Positions 1 through 10,701 of a stretch of DNA of 64,000 nt are shown in pieces; the stretch's first letter is position 1; every line of letters starts with the position of its first letter. Made by a program: the position numbers and the translations under genes. Below the pieces are notes generated by a model. That model was not told the DNA's origin, searched no databases, and saw only the letters and a program-made list of their open reading frames with translations. The DNA is from Aquilaria yunnanensis (lineage: Eukaryota; Streptophyta; Magnoliopsida; Malvales; Thymelaeaceae). The stretch lies in contig CM077599.1 in assembly GCA_039654915.1 (NCBI GenBank), positions 70,958,001 through 71,022,000 of the forward strand, in the 5' to 3' direction.

Positions 1-162
1 TCAATTTCCTTGGGAAACTTGAAAACTTGAACATGGTTTCTGATCGATCAAGTTTCCAACTTTCTAGCTCCCTATGACTATGAAAATTCAATTTTCTTGA
101 AAAAGCTTCAAAGTTGAAAATTTTCCTCTTCATGGTCAATTCTGAATCTTTCTTTGGGTTAG
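1..162 (+). other. Probable intron end upstream of the LTI65-like exon
   Basis: AT-rich sequence ending in a pyrimidine-rich stretch and TTAG immediately before the conserved coding exon. It contains an open frame from 114, but this has no family resemblance, so I read it as intron. Confidence 0.5.
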
Positions 163-1665
163 TGTATGAATCAGAGCTTGCACCAGAAGGCTATAAAGAG
201 GCAGCAAGGCAGCACCCGAGGGCAGTTCCTATGATTGCAGAGAAACATGTCTTGACCAGTAGTGTAAAGTTTGGTGGACAACGGAAAGAAGAAAGACCTT
301 CAAGTTCTAAGTCCAACAACAACACAAGGACCTTAGCAAAATCCGTGACAATGAAGTTAACACCAGCAGTGCAAGAACACCCATTGTCCGAAACACCCAA
401 ACTAGTAGCTTCAAAGCTACAAACCTTCTCCATTTCAACCCCGGCTACAACAGAAAGTGATGATGATCAGGATGGTCACCATAAAGCCCAGGAACTTGAC
501 GCACAAGAAACTGCTGATAACAGTACAACTCAAGAAACTGAGACCCTTGGAGTGACAACCGAAAACCAGAGAAGTAGTGAGCAAATGGGCATAGTTGGTA
601 CAGGTAACACAGAAGCTAGTCTGAAAGAGAGAAATAGTCCAAGAGATTACATGTGGGACAAAGGTGTGTCAATGAAGGAGTACATGGCGCAGAAGTTTCA
701 ACCAGGTGAAGATGAGAAAGCACTTTCTCGGATAATTTCTGAGGTAATGAGCCCAAGAACAAGCTTGGGGGATGTTGGATTAGTGGGGAAAGTTAAAGGG
801 GCTGTGAACTCTTTGTTTTGGAGTGAAGGATCAGCTCAACCCAATGATATTCCAGCTGTTAGAGGTTCTTCACCACAGATTCCTATCTCCACAAATGCTC
901 ATGAAGGTAAGAAGATGAACCTTTTTATTTAGATCTATGTACTAAAGGAACTTCTCTTAAATTTTTATCTTTTCGATAATCATAAGCAGCTACTACTAGA
1001 TATAACGGGTTAGGAGATATTTATATGTATAAGGTACATGAAAAGTGTCTATTTGTTCAAGATTCAGGAGGCAACCTAACTCGATATGAATGACACTGAA
1101 TAAGAGGAATTGATAGAGGTGGGGTTCGAACCCCCAACCATCCTCTTCCACCCTTATGTCATTTGCCACTTAAACTAGTGACGCAGGACCTCTTAAATTT
1201 TTAAGAATCATTTCATTTAAACTTATGTCAACTTAATTTGAAATGATTTATTTTTATTTTAATATTTTTTTACCAAAAACTAATTTTATTTAAAAGCTAA
1301 TTATTATGTATGTGTAGTAATCCATTGAAAAAATAATTTTTATAATCTTACTAAATTCTTATAATTTTTTCTAGTTTCAAACATTAAAAAACTCACAACA
1401 TTTTAATAACACCATGAAAATTTATTTTCAAATGAATTATTGTATCTACATTACAACCTTTTTTGGTGGGTTATCCTAAAACCAGAACATAAGAAATTGA
1501 ATGCACTGTACTGGTATGCATCAAGTAAAACACATGTTTATAGAGTTCAAGAATTTGCTTTCTTTTCTATTAAAAACAATTGCAATTTGTGTTCTAATCA
1601 TTTAGATTTTCCTGCTTGTAGTTGCTGAGGAAGAAAATGATGGAAGAATACTTCAAGCCAATTGA
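163..1665 (+). CDS. LTI65/RD29-like desiccation/cold-responsive protein, 3' part (last two exons)
   Basis: Exons are 163-906 and 1622-1665; upstream exons lie outside the window. The first exon follows a TTAG acceptor at 159-162. The donor at 907 (GTAAGAAG) and the acceptor ending at 1621 (GCTTGTAG) join in phase to give a C-terminal tail rich in Glu that ends ...RILQAN before TGA at 1663. The exon encodes a hydrophilic Ser/Thr/Glu-rich protein. Near its end is a block containing KGVSMKEYMAQKFQPGEDEK, then ALSRIISEVMSP and VGKVKGAVNSLF, which I recognise as the conserved C-terminal block of the LTI65/RD29/CAP160 family. Those proteins are induced by ABA, cold and drought, and their biochemical role is unclear. 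The open frame extends back to 114 but probably reads through intron. The family call is from motif memory, not alignment. Confidence 0.72.
968..1189 (-). mobile_element. tRNA-derived SINE in the LTI65-like intron
   Basis: Read on the minus strand, this 222-bp unit starts GTCCTGCGTCACTAG. It contains a polymerase III box A-like TAGTTTAAGTGGCA (complement of 1164-1177) and a box B GGTTCGAAC (1123-1131), spaced as in tRNA-derived SINEs. A perfect 14-bp direct repeat, CTCTTAAATTTTTA, flanks it at 954-967 and 1190-1203, as expected for LINE-dependent insertion. The tail side ends in an A-rich CGAAAAGA. The element is antisense to the host gene and lies inside its last intron. Confidence 0.85.
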
Positions 1666-2730
1666 AAGAGAACTTTGCCTATTGTTCAAAGGACTTTGAT
1701 GAACTGAATTGAACGATCTTACAATCTGTATTCTAAACTTTCTAAACATATAATTGATACCTTAAAGGAAATAGATTAATGGAAAAAAAAATTCATGAAG
1801 ATGGCCAACGTGAGTATAGTTGAGGCTAGCTAGTTAGGTTGAAAAATATTACCACTTTATTTTGTATTCCACTCTTCATTTATGTCATCATAAACGAACA
1901 GCATCAGTATTATGTTTTGTCCGACTCCAAAATTAACATATGCATATGTTCGTTGGAAAGAAAAAAAAACATGTACATGCATGTTTTCTTTCACATCTAT
2001 GTGATGAGAGACTAATAAGGAAGAGGCAAGAATTTAATCTTAAATCTCAAGAAACAAGTTCAAATCTTTGTGCACACTGCATATATTTATACACGTACGT
2101 ACGTGTGTGTGTGTGTGTGTGTGTGTCTATATATATATATATATGTAAATCTCACATATGTGTATAGATGTATGTATGCATGTATGTGTATACATATATG
2201 CATTTATCCATATATTACGACTACAAATTAAGGTTAACGTTGAAGGGCTTATAGAAAAATGAAAAGAGAGACAAAAAAAAAAAAAGGACGATTCATGGGC
2301 GAGGAACGTGCACGCAATCAAACTCCTTATTAGAGCATTGTTGGATTATGAAAATAATAAAAATTAATTAATACTGTTATTAAGATTTTTTAGGGCTGAA
2401 TCATAGGAAAAGATCATGTGGAGTATAGCTGATTTTTCCTATAGATAATTTGCAGTTAATTGGCGAGAAGAAGATTTAAAGTGGAATTAAACTTTTTTCC
2501 GAAGTTTTTTGGCGTAGCCTTTACACTTAGCCTTAGGTGTGTGCCTTGTTTTTGGGGGAGGGGAAAAAGCTGTACGACAATATTAAAGGTGGATTAGTTA
2601 TATGCTCGGACCTTAACCTTTATTTATTTTTTAAGTTTTGACTCTAATCTCATTAAAATATTTCGTTTTAACCCTATTTTTAGACAAAAGTTATTATATT
2701 AAATAAAAGAAAGTCACATCAATATATAAT
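1666..2730. other. Intergenic; 3' UTR of LTI65-like gene then AT-rich sequence
   Basis: The first ~200 bases probably hold the 3' UTR and polyadenylation site of the LTI65-like gene. No further coding signal is seen. A microsatellite lies at 2096-2146. Confidence 0.5.
2096..2146. repeat. Compound microsatellite (GT)n(AT)n
   Basis: ACGT repeats run into (GT)n and then (AT)n. The short frames across it on both strands are low-complexity artefacts. Confidence 0.9.
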
Positions 2731-3212
2731 TGTAGACAAAAAAGTTAGTTTTAACCCTTAATATTTTTTTCCTTTGTTAAAAATCTTGAAACTTTACCAT
2801 ATAACAATCCGACCACCCTCTTCATGATTCAATTTCATCATCTTCAGATCCCAGGGCGAATGCTTATGTTCTTTTCTGGTTTTTACTTTGTTTCTGTTTT
2901 TATTTTTCTTTATTTGTATGTTTTTTTTATTTGTCCTTACACGATCTGTCTCTCGATCTTTACATCGTTTATTGTAGACAAAAAAGTTAGTTTTAACCCT
3001 TAAAATTTTTTTCCTTTGTTAAAAATCTTGAAACTTTACCATATAACAATCCGACCACCCTCTTCATGATTCAATCTCATCATCTTCAGATCCCAGGGCG
3101 AATGCTTATGTTCTTTTCTGGTTTTTACTTTGTTTCTGTTTTTACTTTTCTTTATTTGTATGTTTTTTTTATTTGTCCTTACACGATCTGTCTCTCGATC
3201 TTTACATCATTT
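2731..3212. repeat. Tandem direct duplication, 242-bp unit, two copies
   Basis: The segment 2731-2972 is repeated almost base for base at 2973-3212 (for example TGTAGACAAAAAAGTTAG at both starts and GATCCCAGGGCGAATGC in both bodies). Only a few substitutions separate the copies, so the duplication is recent. It is T-rich and non-coding; the long frame across the second copy is a T-rich artefact. Confidence 0.93.
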
Positions 3213-5080
3213 CTGTTTCTTATTTATTTTAGTACTTTTTTTGTAAATCTGCCTTTTTCTTTGTTCGTCTTTTGTTTTTATTTTTCTCACACAATTTCTT
3301 TTGTTTTTGTTTTTTTATCTTTGCCTCATTTCTTTTGTTTTCTCACATGATCTTTATCTCATTCTATTTCATATCATTAATTTTTCTTTGATCTCTACCT
3401 CTGTTTACCATCGCTACAACTGAAGCCGTTTCGGCAAAGCACAACCGTTCCCAAGAAATCACACATTTTGTGCAATTTGCATAGGAATAAATAGACAACA
3501 ATTATTTTACTTGGATCTAAAATTGTGTTCATAACCAACGGAGAAATCATGGGTTTTATACTGTAGTTGTGTTCATATGTATGGAAACTTGATTTTTATT
3601 ACTTCTTAATTTTTGCTGTCATTTGAATTTTATGTAATATGAATATATGAAAAATGTAAAAACATATATGTTAGTTGCATAGTAATTTATAATTTTGGCG
3701 ATAATTTTTCTCTTAATTACACTATAATTAGGGACAAAATTTTTAATTTTTTCCATAATTTGAATATTATCATTTTCTGATTCGTTTCAACCAAAATGGT
3801 TTCAAAACAATGCCTTTATATTGGCTTTCTTTATTAAAAAATTTTGATCGGCTATATATAAATCAAAACAAATAAGAATGGTGCAAAATTGAAATAAAAA
3901 TGATTAAGAAATTTAGGAATTGATCAAGAGATTTAGGAATTTTGATTGTATAAATAGTGAGCCATATTTTTTTTATCTTCAATTTATATTTTTTCCATTT
4001 TTATCTTCAAAACTCAAAGTCAAACTATTAATGACCTAAATTTTCTCCTATAATTAAGTATTCTTAACACATTGATAATGATGGATAATTGAGTATTGCC
4101 ATGTTATCATTCCAAAAATTATTCCTTTAATTATGGTTAATTTTCTTAATTTTTCTTAATTTTTTAATGGGCATTAAATGGATTTTTTAGTTATTTCATA
4201 CTGTTAATGGGTAGCATACTTGGAAATAATTAGAGTCTTCAATTTTGCACTTCCATAATTTATTAATGAGCATTAAATGGATTCCTTAGTTATTTCATAT
4301 TGTTAATTTTGCATACTTGGAAACAATTAAAGTCTTCCATTTTGCTCTGATTTAGTCTTTAATTTTTACTCACTGATTTGTAGTTAATTTTTTAACACAA
4401 CAATTAATTACCTGACTAATAAAGAACACTTCCTATTTTTCAACTATGCCGCTAAGAAAGACAAACACTGTCTAAGGTGTCATTAGTTTTAATAAAAGGT
4501 ATATCTGGATTTTAACTTTTTATATTAGAATACATAGTTTATACAAAAAAAAAAATTAAAAAAAATGTCACATATCAATCATTTTGGGCGCCAATTAAGA
4601 AAAAGACCAAAAATACCTTAGAGGTTATCCTACTATATATATATATATAATTATATTAAATTTATAGTAACAATCAACTGTTATAGAAAGACTAACGCTA
4701 AATGTCTGTTTTTAGTATTGTCACCTTTTGGGAAGGGGTGAGTGATCACACGTACCATTCCCGTCTACCAACAAAAAAATGGATCCTCAAACTTTAATGC
4801 ACATTATTTGGTTAAAAAGTTTTGGCGTACTGACTGTGGTTTAAATTTAAAGTGAACCAAATTTTGCCCCAATAAAGATACACTTCGAAAATCTGGTTCT
4901 AGTGATTGATTTGAATCGATTTCCAAACCACCATCACGGAACCGTTCAATTGCAAGGCAGCCTTTTAATAGGGCCGGCCTCGGAAGACGAACAGATAGGC
5001 GCTCCCAGTCGTTACTTTTCACTTGTTCTCCTTCGATTCCCTTGTTCACTCTGTGTCTGTCTAAAACTTGAGTAGAATCA
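3213..5080. other. Intergenic region and GeBP-like promoter
   Basis: No gene was seen. It holds a 99-bp tandem duplication at 4165-4352 and a short (TA)n at 4634-4650. The last few hundred bases are the upstream region of the GeBP-like ORF and become GC-richer toward its start. Confidence 0.5.
4165..4352. repeat. Tandem duplication, ~99-bp unit
   Basis: The unit starting TAATGGGCATTAAATGGATT at 4165 recurs at 4264 with scattered substitutions. The shared tail includes CATACTTGGAAA and AGTCTTC. It is non-coding. Confidence 0.85.
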
Positions 5081-5800
5081 ATGGCACGGAAGCGTCCCAA
5101 CGGCTTGGAAGAGCGACCGGCCGCATCCACCGAGGAGGACGAACATTCATCTTCCGGTGAGGAGGAGGAAGACGACGATGAGGGGTTGTCGTCCGGGGAA
5201 GAGGTGGAGGAAGATGATGAGCCCCTGCCCGCTCCTACTCAGAAGAAGCCTCCACCGAAGGCCGTTTCTAAAGCCCCAGCCCCAGATTCCGCTCGTTCCG
5301 TTCATGTACAGCCATCCGACGAGGACGAGGACGAGGACGAGGACGGGGGCGAATCCGACCAGAAACCACTCCAAGTCGATTTCAGGAGGGCTCAGTTGGC
5401 TGACAAAATCAAGAGATTGAGAACGAAGTACGCCAACAACTCGCGTAAGGGCAAGCAAGGTAAAGAACCTCACGACCAGAAACTGTTTGCTATGTCCAAA
5501 GAAATCTGGGGCAACGATGGACTTGTTGCCGGGTTAGAATCAGCCGGTAATCAGAAGTCCTCCATATCAGGATTGAACCGAAGTTTCGTTGATGGGATTT
5601 CTGGAGTGGGAGCCCTGGAGAAGTCGATCATCCGACGTGCAACAGAAGTTATGGATGAAGCGATGAAGGAGGAGTTGGAGAAGAAGTGGAGGGAACTGGA
5701 GATTGCTGAACATGAGTTGCTTCTGGCACGTCGGGATTTGATGGGTCAGCATGTTAAACTGTTGTTGGAGCATTACAACTACAAGTCCTCTGATAAGTAG
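5081..5800 (+). CDS. GeBP/STKL-like (DUF573) protein with internally shortened DNA-binding domain
   Basis: A single-exon ORF of 239 residues, GC-richer than its surroundings. The start MARKRP and the acidic Ser/Glu/Asp tracts (residues 16-48 and 79-92) are typical of plant GeBP-like transcriptional regulators. The C-terminal half of the DUF573 DNA-binding domain is clear at residues 97-145 (LQVDFRRAQLADKIKRL, then KPHDQ-like KEPHDQKLFAMSKEIWG). A Leu/Glu-rich C-terminal helix (about 179-232) fits the family's dimerisation region. Odd: family members have roughly 45-50 residues with an RLWSEDDE-type motif between the acidic region and the LQVDF block, and here residue 96 joins LQVDF directly. 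The frame is kept, so a shortened nuclear protein could still be made. Family members act in trichome, sugar and cytokinin responses. Confidence 0.85.
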   Translation: MARKRPNGLEERPAASTEEDEHSSSGEEEEDDDEGLSSGEEVEEDDEPLPAPTQKKPPPKAVSKAPAPDSARSVHVQPSDEDEDEDEDGGESDQKPLQVDFRRAQLADKIKRLRTKYANNSRKGKQGKEPHDQKLFAMSKEIWGNDGLVAGLESAGNQKSSISGLNRSFVDGISGVGALEKSIIRRATEVMDEAMKEELEKKWRELEIAEHELLLARRDLMGQHVKLLLEHYNYKSSDK

Positions 5801-8146
5801 CTACTGCCTGTCGTCTCTAGTGTGATTTCTGGTTTTTTGGATCGATGGCTCATTTTCAGTTATCTATTTTTCTGTCTTTTAAGTGCTTTGCTTAGAAAGC
5901 TAGCTTTAAGTTGGAAGTGTCTGTGAACTTTGTCTTTCTGTTGCACGAGCTTCCGTTGGTAATAGAATTGTTGGTAATAGTTTTCGCTAGATATGCATCA
6001 CTTCGCATAGAATCGTTGGTAATAGTTTTTGCTAGAAAAGCTGTTGAGCAATACTTTATTTTCCCTTGTTTTTGCATTGGCAAATTAGAAGACTTTATTA
6101 AAAAAAAATGAGGTACTACATGAATAAGTTCAGCAGGTCGCTGAATGAAACCCCCTGCTAAGTAGAACAAAGGTAGGGCTCCGTCAGCCTCAAGCAAATG
6201 TCTGCAGAAATCTTCTTCAGCCTTAAAGAAATGTACCCTCCTAGAACTCCTAAGGTGGAAGCTCCTAGCAAGGATCTGCTTGAACAAGGGTTCCGGTTGG
6301 TTGGGCCGGTCATCGTATGCTCGTTCATGCTAGCAGCAGGACTCTTGAGAGATCACCTTGTTCATTGTTTCAGATATGGTAAACGTGTAAGCCCTGCATG
6401 GAGTACATCTGACTCACACACTCCTCAACTCCACTTAACTACAGGCACAAATGTGTATCATAAAGGATTTGGGTGCTTTTTTTTTTTTTTTTTTTTCTAT
6501 TTTACAAATGTTTCATGTAGTTGAACCAAATTTACTAATTTAACATAACTGAGAAAGGAGGGAAAATGGGGGAGGCAATTTCAAAAAGACAATTCTACAA
6601 TCAATTATATACGTGCTCATAATCAGATTAAACCATTTCACTATGCACCTCTCCTTCAGCCTTCAAGGAAAGAAAACTATAGAATCAAATATCTCAGACA
6701 GCCTAAGTTATATATGCATTACAAGTAAAATCATCACTATATCTTTAGCCCAAAGCAAGAAGATGTCATGTAAGGCCTGAAACTTTGGAGATGAAAATTG
6801 CAAAGAATTCATTCTTTGAAGTTGAGCAATTGAGAGTTGAGGACAGAAAAGAAAAAAACTAAATTACTTTAATAGTTTATGTGATTTTCTTTATCAAGTG
6901 TTCTTCAAAGTGGTCACAATACTAGCAAGGACACAAAACCTGCGTGCCTGGAAGATAGAATTGAAGGATTCAAATTGACAAGAGCTACCATGGAAACATA
7001 AAAAACCAGAGTAGAAGGTTACGAATAGAGAGATACACTGGTTAAGAATAAGGAGATAAATTTCAAAAAATTGAAATCAGAGTAACTATACAAGCATGTC
7101 CTCGAAATTATTCAAGAGCAGACTGCTAACCTTCTGTTGGAATACAGAACTTATTTCAAAGAAGAGTACTAACCTCCTGCTGCATTGTGGATTGATAAGT
7201 TGTTCTTGGTTGGACTTAATGTATGAGCATCTATAAGAAAAGCTCCTCAAAACAACAATGACTGAATTGGCCAGAAAATTATGGTTTGGGCCAAATTGGC
7301 ATACTATATATAAGGTTGTTTATGGCATTTACTGATCAATTTGTCAATGAAGCTTCTGCCATGATGCAACAGAAACTGGCAAGCCTTTCATTACAGCTTG
7401 TGCATTAGATATGTGCTGATAAAACAAACCACAAATTTGGTTTTGTATGAGCTTAATGTGTGGATTCTGCTCTCCATCACTTTGTTTTAAGGATAAATTC
7501 CATAAACAATAAAAAACTAATGCAGTAAATAGAAGAGCTTGACACTTGCTGTCTACTGAAGAACTTGGTGAATTATGATGGACAAGAATAAAAAACAAGA
7601 AGCAGTGCAGAAAGATCATGGCTCATCCAGGACTTCCAGAAAAGCTGCTTGTAGTGCAGGTAAGAAGTTCACTGTGATCAAAGAAGATTTTGCAAAAAGC
7701 CCATAAACCTGTAACCTAAAATTAATCAATCAATTTTTTGCATAAAATAGTTGCCCTTTACAGGCATGAGTAGGAGATCGCATTAAAGTTAAAGCCATAG
7801 AAGTCAAGTACTAAACTAAAGACGATTCCTTTCAGTATAAGGGCATGCTCATTTACTGAAAGAAAATGGCATTCTGTTGTAGTTAGCAAAATAATGAACA
7901 CTGATTACCCACAAACTCAGATCCAAGAGAGCAACAATTGAACAGAAATAAGACTAAAAATACTTAATATATATTGTTTTCAACAAAAAAAAATGTATGC
8001 AGTGGACTAAAACAGGACAAGAAACAGAAGTGTCACCTGAATAGAACTTCTTGTTCAGAGCCATGCTGAACGGCGTCGAGAAGCATGTAGTTTAAGGTAA
8101 GCAATTCAGAAACAGAAAATATTGATTGGTTACCTTCAACTACATG
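5801..8146. other. Intergenic region with no confident gene
   Basis: The start is probably the GeBP-like 3' UTR. A ~47-bp motif with GTTGGTAATAGTTTT is duplicated at about 5964-6035. Moderate-length frames occur on both strands at 5892-6524, but I recognise neither product. The rest is AT-rich sequence with no domain. Missing 3' exons of the minus-strand NAC gene could lie here, but I could not identify them. Confidence 0.4.
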
Positions 8147-9367
8147 CATGTCATTTTCCATTAAAATCCACTAATTGTGCTCGAGATCATTGTTCTAAGT
8201 GGTCTCACATCAGCAGCACAGGCAACAAAACCTGGAAACTCACGCACACACTAGAGGAAACAAATAAAAGCAGCACTAAAAAAGCTTAAAATGTAAAAGA
8301 ATGTGATAATATTCTACAGCGAAGATGATTCTCTATTGGTATCACTGGGGACAAGAGAACTAAAGCATAGCTAAACATAAGCATGCATGTCATGAGAACA
8401 TAAATACTAGATTGTTGCAGGCGTTGTCTATGGCATGACAGCATATGAAAAGCGCAAAAATGTCTTAGAGAGAAGCAACTAAATCACAACAGAGAAAGTG
8501 AAAAAAAACATAATAACAAATGGAATAAAATCAGGGCAAGCTTAAATTACACTAAGGAAGCAGCTACCTAATCCAGATATTGAGGCAGTTTAAAACCTTC
8601 AAATAACAATTTAGATAGGGAACCCTAATTGTGTGCTTCCGTGTGCAGTTTTGTGGGAAGCAAGAAACATCGACCAATTATCAAGGTAAAAGGAGCAAAG
8701 TAGATGGAAGTGGCAGGCAAAGATTAGTTATCAATGAATCTAATCAGTAAAAGATCACAAGGGTAGAGGAGACATGCGTTGCCTAATTTAGTGATTTTTC
8801 TAGCACTTTTAACAACATTCATGTCATTTTCCCTTTGAGTCCGTCAAATTGTGCTCAAGATCATTATTCTAAGTGGTTTTACATGAGCAGCACAAGCAAC
8901 AGAACCTGGAATTTGCACACACAAGAGCACAAACAAAAAAATAATACTAGGAAGTATAACATGTGCAAGAATATTATACTTTTCTACCATCAAGAGGATT
9001 CTCTACTAATACGGAATTATTGCAGCAAGAGAACAAGGCATAACAGTATAAGAGCAAAAGCATGCATGTAACAAAAACATAATGGCATGCATAATTCTAG
9101 ATTGCTGCAGGTGTTGTCTACGGCATGAGAGCATATGAAAAGCACAAACATGCCTTGGAGAGAAGCAGCTAAAGCAAGAACAAGCTTAAACTACCTAAGG
9201 AAGCATCTACCATAATCCAGATATGAGGCAATTCAAAACCTTCAGATATCAATTTAGATAGGAAACCCAATTGCGTGCTTACGTGTGCAATCTTGTGGGA
9301 AAGCAAGAAACAATCAGCAAGTTATCAATGAATTTAATCAGAAAAGATCAGGGGTAGAGGAGACATG
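8147..9367. repeat. Direct duplication within the NAC intron
   Basis: Two diverged copies: 8147-8776 (630 bp) and 8820-9367 (548 bp). Shared landmarks are CATGTCATTTTCC at the left, a stretch with TCTAAGTGGT and AGCAGCACA in the middle, and GGGTAGAGGAGACATG at the right. The right copy abuts the splice donor of the NAC coding exon (GT at 9373-9372 on the minus strand); the left copy has lost it. The size difference comes from internal deletions. Confidence 0.85.
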
Positions 9368-9373
9368 TATTAC

Positions 9374-10154
9374 CGCCATCCATCACAGCCGTTTGTTCAG
9401 GGTACCATGGTTCGGTGTTTCCAAACGGCTCATCGATTAAGAAGCTCTTAATCTCTTCGAGAACATGTAACTCGTCTAGTGGGATTATGTCCGCCAGATT
9501 CTTGAATGGAGACTCTGCATGGCAGTCAATGTCATGATCAATGACTTGTGCGTCTTTCTCCTCGGAAGCCAAAAAGATTTGTACTCCTTTTTCTAATGGG
9601 GACTCAGCAACGCTGCCATTGTCCTGCGAAGCCCAACAAACTTCCATCCCGGAAGGCTGAAACTTACCTTTTGTCGACGGAGTCTCCTTGAGTCTACAGA
9701 AGACCCACGGCTCGAAAGAAGCGCTGTTGACCGAGTATTCGTACATTATGAAGTTTGTCTTCGTGGCTTGCTTGCGCTCCTTCTTCTTCGTGGTGAAGCG
9801 GAAGAAGTAGAGGGTTTTGACAAACCCGATGACGTTACCAGTTGAGCTTTCTCAATGGGGCGGTCACCGGTGGATGACCTCCACCACCCCGTGTCTAGTG
9901 TCCTTCTGGGCCTCTTTCTATTGCCATTCTTCGACAAGATCTGGCGATGGAACAAGAAAAAACCCTCACCGTCTGGCCAGTTTGGGTGTCGAGAGCGGAG
10001 GAGCTCCGACGGCTCGGACTCGTAGACGTCAGCGAATTGAATGACACCGCTTGAGATCACCGAAGCCAAGGTCTTGGCCGGCAATGATCTTTGGGAGAAT
10101 CTCAGAGATGATTGCTTTCTCCGACGGCAAGAACTTGAAGTAGCTCTGCAACAT
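9374..10154 (-). pseudogene. NAC-domain transcription factor, first coding exon, with two compensating frameshifts
   Basis: Read from ATG at 10154, three frames together cover a NAC domain. Frame A gives YFKFLPSEK...ILPKIIAGQDL (subdomain A). Frame B gives VIQFADVYESEPSELL (B), WPDGEGFFLFHR and RRTLDTGWWRSSTGDRPIEK (C). Frame C gives VIGFVKTLYFFRFTTKK and IMYEYSV (D), then FEPWVFCRLK (E). The A-to-B shift near 10066 looks like one inserted G in CTTGGCTTC. The B-to-C shift near 9843 looks like one lost A in CTCAACTGG. The net frame is restored. An acidic C-terminal region follows to a donor (GTAATA) at 9373; later exons were not found. It is either a pseudogene or two assembly indels. NAC proteins bind DNA as nuclear dimers. 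Confidence 0.82.
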
Positions 10155-10531
10155 GCTCACGGTTCTCTTCCCTTTCACCGGAAAACGAGAAATTTTCCGC
10201 TGAATGTAGAGATCTCGATTTTAATTGGAGAAACAGAGGAGGAGAGCGATGGTGACGCACCGGGAAGAAATCGAATCGGGAGAGGAAAACTGTCAATTTG
10301 GATCGTGATGAGTATACGAAATTAGGGGGCGCCAACGGCTCTTTTCTTCCGCTGTTCTCTTTGGGTTCGCCGGCAAACGAGAAGTTTCCGGCAGAAATCT
10401 GGGAGTAGGAATCGAGGAACGGAGAAGAAGAGGTGTGGGCGATGAAGCAAGAAGAGAGCAAAGTTGATAGAGGAAAGGAATCGAAAAGGGTTTTAAGGAA
10501 TTTATAGAGATTTTGGGGGGCGCCAACGGCT
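10150..10531 (-). promoter_or_regulatory. NAC 5' region, 191-bp tandem duplication with E2F/MSA-like sites
   Basis: Blocks at 10178-10340 and 10369-10531 are diverged copies offset by 191 bp (AAACGAGAA...TTTCCG at the left, GGGGGCGCCAACGGCT at the right). The shared 16-mer is exact at 10325-10340 and 10516-10531. It contains TTGGCGCC on the minus strand, which resembles an E2F site. It also contains CCAACGGCT, which has the AACGG core of the mitosis-specific activator bound by three-repeat MYBs. The region covers the 5' UTR and proximal promoter of the minus-strand NAC gene. The regulatory reading is inference from motif matches. Confidence 0.5.
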
Positions 10532-10701
10532 AGTTTCTTCTGCGCTGCGAATTCAAACTCGCGCCCCTGAAACCTGTTAAAAGCTGGAAGGAATTGGATT
10601 GGAGTGGGCAAGTCTTGGGTTGGGCCTTGGGTGCTAAAATTAAAATCCATCCTTTTTCACTGGGGAAAAGAGAAACATAAAAATTCCACACATTCTAAAA
10701 T

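Noticed and set aside
3066..3350. 94-codon frame with hydrophobic Phe/Leu/Tyr-rich peptide
   Set aside because: A by-product of T-rich tandem repeats; not a membrane protein.
6198..6524. 108-codon plus-strand frame and 131-codon minus-strand frame at 5892-6287
   Set aside because: Neither peptide resembles a known family, no splice partners were seen, and the plus-strand frame ends in a T-run.
10102..10650. 182-codon minus-strand frame upstream of the NAC gene
   Set aside because: It runs through the duplicated 5' region and is out of frame with the NAC domain; it contains the same peptide twice because of the 191-bp duplication.
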